Assembly (NCBI RefSeq): GCF_030818955.1
Contig: NZ_JAUTBF010000001.1
Span: 2,232,001-2,296,000, forward strand
DNA: 64,000 nucleotides
Reading direction: 5' to 3'
Origin: Microbacterium trichothecenolyticum
GTDB taxonomy: Bacteria > Actinomycetota > Actinomycetes > Actinomycetales > Microbacteriaceae
This document shows positions 17,592 to 28,653 of the stretch, in pieces. Under the pieces are notes generated by a model, which was not told where the DNA came from, searched no databases, and saw only the letters and a program-made list of their open reading frames with translations. Both the position numbers and the translations under genes were made by a program. Position 1 is the stretch's first letter, and each line of letters begins with the position of its first letter.

Positions 17592-20537
17592 ATGACGACG
17601 TTTGCAGCACCGAGGACCGCGGGTTCTCGACGAGGAAGAGCGGGGTGGGCGTTCGCGGCGACAGCGGCGTGTATCGCGTCGATGGTGACCGTCGGCACGC
17701 CCGCCGCATTCGCGGCGGAAACGGTGCCCGCCCCCGCCCTCGAGTACACCTTCGACCAGATCGACGCTCGCCCCGCGAACGGTGCCGTCATCGCCGACAG
17801 CGCACCGGGGAACCACCCGGGCACCGTGGTCAACGGCGGGGCGACGAGTGTCGCCGGACCGAGCGGCGCCGCGGGCGACCTGGCTCTGTCGCTCCCCGGT
17901 GGAGCCAGCACGTCGGCCGCGCCGCACGTCAGCATCGCCCCCGGGCTCGTCCCCGCGGGCACCACCGACGTGACGATGTCGGCGTGGATCCGCTGGAGCG
18001 GCGCGCCGCAGTGCACCTGGCCGTTCACGCTGGGATCGGGCGTCGACGCCCACATCCTCGCCACCACGCAGTGCGGCACCTCGGGCTACGGCGCGATCAA
18101 GAGCGGCTACGAGGTGCGCGCCTCGGGCACCGCGCCGGTCGCCGCGTCGCGCTGGGTGCACATGGCCGTGGTCGTGGCCGGCGGCAAGACCGTCTCCACC
18201 TACCTGGACGGGACCCTCGTCGGACAGGCCACCACGACGCACACCGCCGCGGCAGCAGTCGGCTCATCGACCTTCTCGGGCTTCCTGGGCAAGTCCTTCT
18301 ACGGACCGGATGCCTACTGGGCCGGCGCCATCGACGAGGTGAAGGTCTGGACCTCGGCGCTGACCGCGGGCCAGCTGCAGCAGGCCGAGAGCGACGTGCA
18401 CGCGGGCATCGCGCAGGGCGATGCAGCTGTCTCGCTCGGCGACACCTCGAACGTCACCGCCGACCTCGCGCTGCCGACCACCGGCGCGGGCGGATCGACG
18501 ATCACCTGGGCCTCGAGCGCTCCGGGCGTCGTCAGCACCAGCGGAACCGTCGTACGCCCCGCCGCCGGCTCCCCCGACGCCACGGTCGTCCTCACCCCCA
18601 CCGCCACCCACGGCGGGGTAGCCGTCGCGGGCAGCGGCATCACCGTCAAGGTGCCCGCGTACGCGCAGGGCGACAGCGCGCAAGCGGAGCTCGCGCGCGC
18701 GATCGCCGACGCCGTCGCCGCCGACCCGGCGTTGGCCGGCCCCATCCGCGGCAACGTCACGCTGCCCTCGAACGGCGCCGACGTCGAGGCGACCAAGGAC
18801 CGGGCGGGCGCGTCGAACGCGACCATCACCTGGGCGTCCTCGAACGAGACGGTCATCTCCAGCGTCGACAAGGGCACCGCACCGAACGTCGTCGCCAAGG
18901 GCGCGATCGTCCGCCCGTCCACCGACACGCAGGTGACGCTGACGGCGACGGTGACGGTACCTGGCGCGGCCGCCGTCACCCGCGAGCTGGTCCGCACGGT
19001 TCCGGCCGCCGCACCGGTGGCCGCGAGCGACCTCGACGCGTACCTGTTCGCCTACTTCACCGGCGACAACGTCGAGGGCGAGAAGATCCGCTTCGCCACG
19101 ACGGACGGCAACGACTCCCTCCGCTGGAAAACGCTGAACGACGCGCAGCCGGTGCTGACCTCGACCAAGGGCACGACGGGTCTGCGCGACCCGTTCATCC
19201 TCCGATCGAAGGAGGGCGACCGCTTCGTCCTCCTGGCCACCGACCTGTCGGTGGGGACGAGCGGCTGGGGCGGCTCCACCGACCGCGGGAGCCACTTCCT
19301 GGAGATCTGGGAGTCCACCGACCTGGTCAACTGGGGCGAGCAGCGTCACATCGAGGTCAACCTTCCCAACACGGGCATGACCTGGGCACCCGAGGCGATC
19401 TACGACGAGAGCATCGGCGCCTACACCGTGTACTGGACCTCCACGGTCTTCACCGACGCCAGTCGCACGACGCCGGATGGCAACGGTCCGCAGATCCTCA
19501 TCTCCACGACGCGCGACTTCCGCGACTTCACCACCCCGCAGCCGTGGTTCAAAGCGAGCGACGTGGCCGGACTCAACCAGGGCAACGGCCTCATCGACTC
19601 GACCGTCCTGAAGGAAGGCGACACCTACTACCGCTTCACCAAGGCGACCGAGACCAGCGGATGCGCATCACCCGACATCATCGGCCAGAAGTCGACGAAC
19701 CTCCGCGCCACCACCGCCTCGGGAGCATGGTCGCTCATCGACACGTGCATCGGCCGGACCGCCGGCACGCCCGAGGTCGAGGGCCCGGAGATCTTCAAGG
19801 CCAACGAGGGCGACCGCGCCGGGTACAAGTACTTCCTGTGGGTCGACAACTACGGCGGCCGCGGGTACATCCCGCTCGGCACGAACTCGCTCGAGGGCGA
19901 CATCCAGTGGACGATCCCGAGCAGCTTCTCGCTCCCGGCCTCTCCGCGACACGGTTCCATCCTCGCCATCACCGCCAAGGAACGCGACGCCCTCGCGGCA
20001 AAGTGGAACCCCTCGCTGCTGGTCACCTCGGTCGACCCGGTCTCGGCCACGGTCCCAGCCGGCGCTTCGGAGGTCACTCTGCCCGGCACGGTGCAGGCGT
20101 CGTTCCAGGACGGGCACCGAGAGACGGTAGCGGTGACCTGGGACAAGGCCGACCTCTCGTCGCTGAAGAAGGAGGGCGACACGGTGCAGGTGCGCGGGCA
20201 GCTCGCCAATTCGGCGGCGACGCCGGCGGTGGCCACCATCACCGCAACGACTCCTCCCGGGCCCGCCGTCAAGGCCGTCGCATCGTCGCGCTGCGTCGGC
20301 GGCAAGGTGGTGATCGCGACGCGCGCCACCAACAACAGCGACGCGGTGGCGAAGATCACCATCGCATCGGCGTGGGGGTCCAAGACCTTCACGTCCGTGG
20401 CGGCCGGCTCCACGGTGTCCACGACCGCCACGGTTCGGGCCTCCTCCGTCCGGGCGGGCACGATCGACGTCACCGCCGAGGGGGCCTCCGGCTCCCGCAC
20501 CGTGAGCGCACCGTTCGCGGCGATCACCTGCCGCTGA
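17592..20537 (+). CDS. Secreted multidomain GH43 glycoside hydrolase
   Basis: 981 residues, same plan as the divergent neighbour: signal peptide ending AAFA near residue 38; LamG-like domain (~42-245) containing TWPFTLGSG and DEVKVWTSAL; two Ig-like repeats with TWASS cores (~255-475); GH43 domain (~479-804) with GLRDPFIL (base Asp near 532) and MTWAPEAIY (acid Glu near 598); a further Ig-like domain (~812-885); and the shared terminal Cys module (893-981). The ATG at 17592 follows AGGAGGAG and begins a good signal peptide; an upstream in-frame ATG at 17505 overlaps the operator and is rejected. Likely arabinan or arabinogalactan active; the two GH43 paralogues are divergent enough to have different linkages. 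Confidence 0.88.
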   Translation: MTTFAAPRTAGSRRGRAGWAFAATAACIASMVTVGTPAAFAAETVPAPALEYTFDQIDARPANGAVIADSAPGNHPGTVVNGGATSVAGPSGAAGDLALSLPGGASTSAAPHVSIAPGLVPAGTTDVTMSAWIRWSGAPQCTWPFTLGSGVDAHILATTQCGTSGYGAIKSGYEVRASGTAPVAASRWVHMAVVVAGGKTVSTYLDGTLVGQATTTHTAAAAVGSSTFSGFLGKSFYGPDAYWAGAIDEVKVWTSALTAGQLQQAESDVHAGIAQGDAAVSLGDTSNVTADLALPTTGAGGSTITWASSAPGVVSTSGTVVRPAAGSPDATVVLTPTATHGGVAVAGSGITVKVPAYAQGDSAQAELARAIADAVAADPALAGPIRGNVTLPSNGADVEATKDRAGASNATITWASSNETVISSVDKGTAPNVVAKGAIVRPSTDTQVTLTATVTVPGAAAVTRELVRTVPAAAPVAASDLDAYLFAYFTGDNVEGEKIRFATTDGNDSLRWKTLNDAQPVLTSTKGTTGLRDPFILRSKEGDRFVLLATDLSVGTSGWGGSTDRGSHFLEIWESTDLVNWGEQRHIEVNLPNTGMTWAPEAIYDESIGAYTVYWTSTVFTDASRTTPDGNGPQILISTTRDFRDFTTPQPWFKASDVAGLNQGNGLIDSTVLKEGDTYYRFTKATETSGCASPDIIGQKSTNLRATTASGAWSLIDTCIGRTAGTPEVEGPEIFKANEGDRAGYKYFLWVDNYGGRGYIPLGTNSLEGDIQWTIPSSFSLPASPRHGSILAITAKERDALAAKWNPSLLVTSVDPVSATVPAGASEVTLPGTVQASFQDGHRETVAVTWDKADLSSLKKEGDTVQVRGQLANSAATPAVATITATTPPGPAVKAVASSRCVGGKVVIATRATNNSDAVAKITIASAWGSKTFTSVAAGSTVSTTATVRASSVRAGTIDVTAEGASGSRTVSAPFAAITCR

Positions 20538-20545
20538 GCACCACC

Positions 20546-20586
20546 ACCGAAGCGCAGGGAGGGGATTCCCCTCTCTGCGCTTCGGT
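20546..20586 (+). terminator. Very strong intrinsic terminator after the GH43 gene
   Basis: A near-perfect 19-bp stem with a 3-nt loop (20546-20564 with 20568-20586; one G-U pair), starting 8 bp after the stop codon. The stem begins ACCGAAGCGCAG. Confidence 0.85.
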
Positions 20587-20625
20587 GTTCCGGCGCCGTT
20601 TCCCTATCTTCGATCCCCTCAATAC

Positions 20626-20638
20626 GTAGCAAAACTAC
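20626..20638 (+). promoter_or_regulatory. Palindromic operator-like site 1 upstream of the clan-A hydrolase
   Basis: GTAGCAAAACTAC, an imperfect palindrome. A second copy on the other strand lies at 20732-20744; the centres are 106 bp apart, about ten helical turns. It differs from the LacI-type arabinan operator. Confidence 0.5.
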
Positions 20639-20731
20639 TCGAACCACGGGGGAACGAGAACGGCGACGCCGTATTATCGCCCCTTGCGCCCGACACTCCT
20701 TCGCGCATACCCTCGCTCACGTCACCCCGGC

Positions 20732-20744
20732 GTAGCTTTACTAC
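20732..20744 (-). promoter_or_regulatory. Palindromic operator-like site 2 upstream of the clan-A hydrolase
   Basis: Plus strand GTAGCTTTACTAC; the reverse complement GTAGTAAAGCTAC matches site 1 at 11 of 13 positions. It is 55 bp upstream of the start codon. The pair could let a repressor dimer or tetramer loop the DNA. The cognate regulator is not in the window. Confidence 0.5.
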
Positions 20745-20799
20745 AGATTCACCCCTCGAATCCGCGCGACGCCTCCCATCACCGGCGATAGGAGAACCC

Positions 20800-23691
20800 A
20801 TGAGACGACGGCGCACCACCCTCGCCCTCACCGCGACGACCAGCGTCGTCGCCGCTGCCCTGCTCGTGCCCGCGACCGCGGCATCCGCGGCCGACGAGCA
20901 GCGCAGCGTCACCGTCCACCTCGACCAGAGCGTGCAGGAGGACTACCTCGGCGTCGGCGTAAACGTCATCCCGTGGAGCCTGCTCGAGGGCACCACGAAG
21001 TACGGTTACGACGACGCCGACTGGGAGGTCGATGTCGAGCGCATCCACACCCTGCAGCCGAAGGTCGCCCGCATCTGGTTCCAGATCGACTGGATGGAGC
21101 TCGAGAAGGGGCAGTACGACTTCGAGAGCCCCGAGATGCTCGCTTTCTACCGCTACCTCGACGCGTTCAAAGACGCGGGCACCGAGGTCGAGCTGAACTT
21201 CGGGTGGAAGGTCGGCGCACGCGTGCACGACTGGTTCACGATCCCCGGCGCACCCGACCCGTACATCTCGGCCCCCGCCGACCTGCCCGCCTACGGCGCC
21301 TCCGCCTCGGCACTGCTGCAGAACCTGTTCGGCCGCGGGTACGACAACGTCGACCACCTCACGTTCTACAACGAGCCGAACGGCAGCTGGGACTTCTGGG
21401 CGCCGGGCGACGAGAAGGCCTACTACGCCGACATGGCCCGCGCGGTGAGCGACCGCCTGACGGCCGACGGCCTGCGCGACGACGTGCAGATCTGGGGACC
21501 CGAAGAGGTCAACGCGGTGGCCTGGACCCAGTACATGGCCGAGAACGCCGGCGACGTGTTCGACCAGTACTCGTTCCACCTGTACGGCGAGTCCTACGAC
21601 GCGATGGGGGATGCCATCGCCGAGCGTCGCGCGGTGATCGGCGACGCTCCGCTCAACCTGTCGGAGATGGGCTGGACCAACCCCGGCACGAGCGTCTGGG
21701 AGACCGGCTACGCCAACTACATCATCCGCAGCGCCAACGACGGGGTGCACTCCAACCTCATCTGGCAGCTCAACGGTGTGATGACCGGCGACCCCGCCGG
21801 CGACACCAACGGCTCGTACAACCTGTGGGACTCCGTCATCCTGGGCCTGGAACCCACCGCGGCCTTCTCCGAGGCCGGACCCCTCCTGCGTTACGTGCCC
21901 ACGCACAGCACCGTGCTCGGCACGGAGGTCTCGGATGCCGACGTGCGGGCGACCGCGTTCCGGGCACCGGACGGCGAGCTCACGGTGCTCGTCGAGACGC
22001 AGTCGGGGTCGCCGAAAGACGTGCGCGTGCAGTTCGAGGGCGGGAACGCCACGGACGACTTCACCCGCATCGCCTACACGGATTCGATCGCACAACCGGG
22101 TGAGAACGCGCTCCTGCCCGCCGCCAGCGGCATCCTGACCCCGGATGCCAACGCCTTCACCGACACCGAGATCGGCGACGAGCACACCTACGCCATCTAC
22201 ACGACGGCTCCCGCAGCCACGCAGGTCGCGATGACGCCCGTGCGGACGTCGGTCGCCGGCGGCGCGCAGGTGCAGCTCGGAGCGACCGTCATCGACGGCA
22301 CCGGCACCCCGACCTGGTCGGTGGTCGGCGACGCCAACGGCAGCATCGACGCGAACGGTCTGTTCACAGCCCCGTCCGTGACCACCGAGCGCACGATCGC
22401 GGTGCGGGCGACCCTGCCCGACGGCGAGTACGGCGTCGCCCAGGTCGAGGTGACCCCGGCCAGCACGCCCGGCGTGACCGACGCCCCGGTGTTCAGCCTG
22501 GAGCGCGGTGTCTATCCGTCGATCGAGGCCGTGACCATCACGAGCACCACCCCCGACGCCGGGATCTTCTACACGACCGACGGCAGCGAGCCCACGGCAT
22601 CCTCCACCCCCTACACCGGGCAGATCTTCCTCGAGCCGCTCGAGACGACGTACCTGCGCGCCGTCGCGATCGCACCCGGCTCCGACGCCTCGGGCATCAC
22701 CTCGAGGCTGTACAAGGTCGCCGACGTGCAGAACGCCCCCGACGGGTACACCTTCTGCCAGTACGCCGACGGCGGGCAGTGCGCCTTCGAGGGCGAGGCC
22801 AACGTCGCCTTCGGCTCGGACGGACAGTTCGTCTTCGGAACCTTCACCGACGGCGTGGACTGCGCGGACGCCTCGTTCGGGTCGAACCCGAACCCGGGCG
22901 GCGACAACCGCTGCTTCGTCAACCCCGACGTGTCGCAGGAGCCCCCGCTGGTGAGCATCCTCAACGCCGGCTTCGAGCGGCCCGCCACCGGCGGCACGGC
23001 GAACGGTCCCATGGTGAACGGCTGGACCTTCAGCGCTCGCGCGGGCATCCAGCACAACGACAGCGTGTTCGTCCCCGCCTCACCCGCCCCGCAGGGCGAG
23101 CGCACGGCGTACCTGAAGTCCGACTCGGGTCTTGCCAGCCGCATCGACCAGACGGTCGTGTTCCCGGCCGGGACGTTCGCCATCACCTTCGCCGCGGCCA
23201 ACCGCGTCGGCTACGGCGGGCAGCAGGAGTTCGACGTGCAGGTCGACGGCCAGACGCTCGGGCACTACGTACCGGTCGGCGGAACCTACGAGTACTACGA
23301 AACGGCGCCATTCACGGTGGCGCAGGGCGAGCACACCATCTCGTTCGTGGCGACGACGACCGAGGGCGACAACACCGGCTTCGTCGACGACGTGCGCGTG
23401 ATCACCGCAGGCGACGCCGACACCACGGGCCCGACGGTCACGGTGAAGCAGGGCGCGGAGTTCACGGTCGGCAGCGCCGAAGCCTACGACAAGGTGAGCT
23501 ACAAGCTCTACGACGCCGGAAAGGTCGACCGCGTGACGATCAACGGCATCGTGAAAGACCTCGCCGACAACGAGTGGTCAGACGTGAACTTCCTCGCCCC
23601 CGGCGTCTTCGGCGCGGTGGCGGGCGCGAACACGCTGGTGGCTCAGGATGCCGCCGGCAACACCACCACGGTGACCTTCACGCTGCGCTGA
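20800..23691 (+). CDS. Secreted clan-A (TIM-barrel) glycoside hydrolase with C-terminal accessory domains
   Basis: 963 residues with signal peptide (to ASAA, ~residue 31). Residues ~40-410 form a GH-A type barrel: TFYNEPNG carries the acid/base Glu (E192) after Asn, and LNLSEMGWTN carries the nucleophile Glu (E289), as in GH5/GH30/GH39-type enzymes. A beta-domain follows, then an Ig-like segment (~470-560), a chitobiase C-terminal-type domain (FYTTDGSEPT, ~575-640), a Cys-rich stretch (FCQYADGGQCAF), a jelly-roll carbohydrate-binding-like domain (NAGFERP...TGFVDDVRV) and a terminal Ig-like domain. AGGAGA precedes the ATG. The exact GH family and substrate are not recognised; its operators differ from the arabinan regulon, so it may answer another wall sugar such as galactan. 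Confidence 0.78.
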   Translation: MRRRRTTLALTATTSVVAAALLVPATAASAADEQRSVTVHLDQSVQEDYLGVGVNVIPWSLLEGTTKYGYDDADWEVDVERIHTLQPKVARIWFQIDWMELEKGQYDFESPEMLAFYRYLDAFKDAGTEVELNFGWKVGARVHDWFTIPGAPDPYISAPADLPAYGASASALLQNLFGRGYDNVDHLTFYNEPNGSWDFWAPGDEKAYYADMARAVSDRLTADGLRDDVQIWGPEEVNAVAWTQYMAENAGDVFDQYSFHLYGESYDAMGDAIAERRAVIGDAPLNLSEMGWTNPGTSVWETGYANYIIRSANDGVHSNLIWQLNGVMTGDPAGDTNGSYNLWDSVILGLEPTAAFSEAGPLLRYVPTHSTVLGTEVSDADVRATAFRAPDGELTVLVETQSGSPKDVRVQFEGGNATDDFTRIAYTDSIAQPGENALLPAASGILTPDANAFTDTEIGDEHTYAIYTTAPAATQVAMTPVRTSVAGGAQVQLGATVIDGTGTPTWSVVGDANGSIDANGLFTAPSVTTERTIAVRATLPDGEYGVAQVEVTPASTPGVTDAPVFSLERGVYPSIEAVTITSTTPDAGIFYTTDGSEPTASSTPYTGQIFLEPLETTYLRAVAIAPGSDASGITSRLYKVADVQNAPDGYTFCQYADGGQCAFEGEANVAFGSDGQFVFGTFTDGVDCADASFGSNPNPGGDNRCFVNPDVSQEPPLVSILNAGFERPATGGTANGPMVNGWTFSARAGIQHNDSVFVPASPAPQGERTAYLKSDSGLASRIDQTVVFPAGTFAITFAAANRVGYGGQQEFDVQVDGQTLGHYVPVGGTYEYYETAPFTVAQGEHTISFVATTTEGDNTGFVDDVRVITAGDADTTGPTVTVKQGAEFTVGSAEAYDKVSYKLYDAGKVDRVTINGIVKDLADNEWSDVNFLAPGVFGAVAGANTLVAQDAAGNTTTVTFTLR

Positions 23692-23718
23692 CCGCCCGCC
23701 CCCGGGCCCTGCCCCGGT

Positions 23719-23768
23719 CCCCGGCCTGGGTCCCGGGCCTTGGCCCCGGCCTGGGTTCCGGGCCTTGG
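23719..23768. repeat. 25-bp tandem repeat, two copies
   Basis: Copies at 23719-23743 and 23744-23768 differ at one base; each begins CCCCGGCCTGGGT and ends CCGGGCCTTGG. A degenerate third unit follows. It starts 28 bp after the hydrolase stop codon. Confidence 0.75.
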
Positions 23769-23847
23769 CCCCGGGCCTCGGTCCCCGGGTGCCAGGGCCG
23801 GGGCCGGGGCAGGCGTTCACGCGAGACCGGCGCCGGCCCGTCCGGTG

Positions 23848-23926
23848 TCACCGAGAACAGGGGATCGTCCGAGAACAGGCCCCTCCCCCACCAACCGCCC
23901 TGCCCCCAAACGATCCCCTGTCCTCA
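23848..23926. repeat. 79-bp direct repeat, copy 1
   Basis: Matches copy 2 (24007-24085) at about 74 of 79 positions; the last ~48 bases are identical. Within this copy ACAGGGGATCGT and ACGATCCCCTGT form a perfect 12-bp inverted repeat bracketing a C-rich (minus-strand G-rich) loop. Confidence 0.8.
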
Positions 23927-24006
23927 AACGCCTCACACCCCCGCGACAGCGCCTCACCGTCACGGTCAACCCGCACACGGAACGCGCAGCGGCCCCACCG
24001 GCGGCA

Positions 24007-24085
24007 TCACCGAGAACAGGCGATCACACGAAAACAGGCCCCTCCCCCACCAACCGCCCTGCCCCCAAACGATCCCCTGTCCTCA
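24007..24085. repeat. 79-bp direct repeat, copy 2
   Basis: Same length as copy 1 and 159 bp downstream start to start. The left arm of the internal inverted repeat has changed (ACAGGCGATCAC), so the dyad is broken here while the rest is conserved. Confidence 0.8.
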
Positions 24086-24133
24086 CGCGCCGCCCGCGGC
24101 CCGCACCGCGGACGCGTGCGGCGCCGGCGCGGG

Positions 24134-26236
24134 TCAGCGCGCGGGCTTCTTCTCCGGCGTGGGAGCCGCGCCCGAGGCCTTCAACTGCGCGTAGTACGAC
24201 GCGGCCTCGTTCTGGCGCTCGTCCTCGACGCCCGACGCGATCGACGCGCGAATGTGCTCGGGGCCGTAGCCGAAGGCGTCTACCAGATCCTGGGCGTGCG
24301 GCCGCAGCCGCGCGCCCAGCCGGTCGATGTAGCTCGACACCGCCGCGGCACGCTGCGTCGAGAGGCGCCCGTTGATGAGGTACCAGGCGAGGTGCTTCTC
24401 GATCAGCTGCAGGCCGAACAGGTCGCGCAGCCACGTGAGCACCCGCGAGGTGCCGGGATCGGTGAGGCGGTTGATCGCGTCGGTGAATGCCTCCCATTGC
24501 AGCAGCTCCCCGTGCGCCCGTGCGGCCTCGATCAACTGCGCCTGGTTCTCGTTGAACAGCGCCGCCGCGTCTTCGCGGGAGAGCTTGGATGCCGGACGCA
24601 GCCGCCCCGCGATATCGGCGATCATCTGCTGCACGCGGCCGGCCAACAGCTCGTGCTGCTGCTCCGCGCGCAGCCCCTTCTCGACCGAGCGGGCCGTCGA
24701 GCCGAAGTCACTCACCGCCTGGCCGAGCTGACGCAGGCCGGCGCCGTGGAAGAGCTTGCCGGCGGTCTGGCCGACGGCGAAGGCGGCGAGCTGTTTGGCA
24801 TCCTTGCCCTTGAACTGGCGGGCGTAATCGGCGAGCAGGCGCTTGCCGACGAGCTGCAGCAGGATGTTGTTGTCGCCCTCGAAGGTGACGTAGATGTCGA
24901 GGTCGGCGCGCAGGCCCACCAGGCGGTTCTCGACCAGGAAGCCCTGCCCGCCGCAGGCCTCACGCGACTGCTGCAGCGTGTCGAGGGCGTGCCACGTCGA
25001 CAGGGGCTTCAGCGCGGCGGCAAGGGTCTCGAGATCTTCGCGATCGGCGTCGGTGTCGAGGCGACCGCTGAACACGCCGTCGAACTTCTGCAGGAACTCG
25101 TCGTGCGCGAAGATCTCGGCATAGGTCGTGGCCAGGCGCGGCAGCAAGCGGCGCTGGTGCTTGCCGTAGTCGAGCAGGGTGACCTCGGGGGTGCCGCTGC
25201 CGGAGTCGAACTGGCGACGCTGGTTGCCGTAGGTGATGGCGATGGTCAGGCCGATCGCCGAGGCCCAGGCCGCGGCACCGTCGAGCGAGACGCGACCCTG
25301 CACGAGGGTGCCGAGCATCGTGAAGAAGCGGCGACCGGGGCTGGCGATGTCACTCGAGTACGTGCCGTCGGCGGCGACGTCACCGTAGCGGTTGAGCAGG
25401 TTCGTGCGGGGAACGCGCACGTGATCGAAGTGCAGGCGCCCGTTGTCGATCCCGTTCAGTCCGCCCTTGAGCCCGTCGTCTTCTCCTCCGATGCCGGGGA
25501 GGAACGCCCCCGTCTCGTCGCGCAGCGGCACGTAGAAGCAGTGCACGCCGTGGTTGACGCCGTCGGTGATGAGTTGCGCGAACACCGTCGCGGCCTTGCC
25601 GTGCAGCGCGGCGTTGCCGAGATAGTCCTTCCACGCCCCGCGGAAGGGGGTGTGGATGACGAACTCCTCGGTCTCGGGGTCATAGGTGGCGGTCGTGCCG
25701 ATCGCGGCGACGTCGGAGCCGTGCCCGGTCTCGGTCATCGCGAAGGCGCCCGGGATCTCGAGGCTCATGATGCCGGGCAGCCACTTCTCGTGGTGCTCGG
25801 CCGTGCCCAGTTGCAGCACCGCGGAGCCGAAGAGACCCCACTGCACACCGGATTTGATCTGCAGGCTGGGGTCGGCGGCGACGAGCTCCTCGAAGCCGGC
25901 GATGTTGGCGCCGTTGTTCTCTTCCCCTCCGAAGCGCTTCGGGAAGGCGCGGTGCACGGCCCTGTTCTGCACGAGCAGGTGCAGCTGGCTGAGGGTGCGC
26001 TCGCGGTGCGCGTCCATACCGAGGCTGTCGTCGCGCCAGAGAGCGGGGTCTTTGATCATCTCGCGCGCTTCGCGGCGCGTGTCGGCCCACGTTCCGAGCA
26101 GGAGGTCGGTGACGCGATCGACGTCGATACGCGCTTCGGCCGCCTCGGCGGCGGAGTGGGGGGCGGCCGGAGCACCCCCGACGGGCGTACGCGTGCTCGT
26201 GGCGGGCGTGGTGGGACGGACGGCGGCGTCGGTCAT
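24134..26236 (-). CDS. Acyl-CoA oxidase / dehydrogenase family flavoenzyme
   Basis: 700 residues, the size of acyl-CoA oxidases rather than the ~390-residue acyl-CoA dehydrogenases. It should oxidise acyl-CoA to trans-2-enoyl-CoA with FAD, passing electrons to oxygen. Visible marks: AMTETGHGSDVAAIGTTA (flavin/substrate region), LQQSREACGGQGF, and TFEGDNNILL carrying the probable catalytic Glu near residue 453. The C-terminal half matches the extra ACOX helical domain. The start was placed at the ATG at 26236 with GAAAGG upstream; the frame extends further but as non-coding sequence. Standalone gene, so its fatty-acid substrate cannot be inferred from neighbours. Confidence 0.88.
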   Translation of the reverse strand: MTDAAVRPTTPATSTRTPVGGAPAAPHSAAEAAEARIDVDRVTDLLLGTWADTRREAREMIKDPALWRDDSLGMDAHRERTLSQLHLLVQNRAVHRAFPKRFGGEENNGANIAGFEELVAADPSLQIKSGVQWGLFGSAVLQLGTAEHHEKWLPGIMSLEIPGAFAMTETGHGSDVAAIGTTATYDPETEEFVIHTPFRGAWKDYLGNAALHGKAATVFAQLITDGVNHGVHCFYVPLRDETGAFLPGIGGEDDGLKGGLNGIDNGRLHFDHVRVPRTNLLNRYGDVAADGTYSSDIASPGRRFFTMLGTLVQGRVSLDGAAAWASAIGLTIAITYGNQRRQFDSGSGTPEVTLLDYGKHQRRLLPRLATTYAEIFAHDEFLQKFDGVFSGRLDTDADREDLETLAAALKPLSTWHALDTLQQSREACGGQGFLVENRLVGLRADLDIYVTFEGDNNILLQLVGKRLLADYARQFKGKDAKQLAAFAVGQTAGKLFHGAGLRQLGQAVSDFGSTARSVEKGLRAEQQHELLAGRVQQMIADIAGRLRPASKLSREDAAALFNENQAQLIEAARAHGELLQWEAFTDAINRLTDPGTSRVLTWLRDLFGLQLIEKHLAWYLINGRLSTQRAAAVSSYIDRLGARLRPHAQDLVDAFGYGPEHIRASIASGVEDERQNEAASYYAQLKASGAAPTPEKKPAR

Positions 26237-26519
26237 GTTCGGCACCTTTCGACGTTGCAAAGGGATGCCACCACGGTAGGTCTCCCACAATGACAGGGCA
26301 ATCATTATGTGCGATGACGACAAGAGGGCACCGCGGCGTCGGGCGGGATCGTTGTGGAGGGTCGACATCCCCTCCGATGCGCCGTGGCACCGGCGCGAAC
26401 CCGCGATGTCGGACGACGGATCCGCGCCGGCCTTCCACGGGGCGCGCCGATGACGCGGCGCCGTGCGAACGCAGCGCCGACCGCGCCGCGAACGGCCCCA
26501 TCGGCGAGGACGCCCGCGG

Positions 26520-28559
<2,040 letters not shown>

Positions 28560-28591
28560 CCCTCCACGGTAACCCGGGCCACCGACACCGA

Positions 28592-28629
28592 CAGCGCCCC
28601 GACATCCATCGGTGGATATCGGGGCGCTG
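28592..28629 (-). terminator. Hairpin terminator after eccC
   Basis: A 9-bp stem (28592-28600 CAGCGCCCC with 28621-28629) continues inward for about seven more pairs with one mismatch. It lies 25 bp past the eccC stop and just before recQ. Confidence 0.7.
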
Positions 28630-28653
28630 CGTCGAACGGTGGAGGACGGGTGA

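Larger units (their letters stand above)
23692..24133. other. Repeat-rich, gene-free spacer
   Basis: A 442-bp gap between convergent genes (clan-A hydrolase on plus, acyl-CoA oxidase on minus). It holds a 25-bp tandem repeat, then a very G/C-rich tract, then two 79-bp direct repeats with internal dyads. Open frames across it have no coding character. It probably includes the transcription termination signals of both flanking genes. Confidence 0.6.

Noticed and set aside
23848..24085. CRISPR-like array
   Set aside because: Only two units, 79 bp long with an 80-bp gap, GC-rich, with no further copies and no cas genes nearby.
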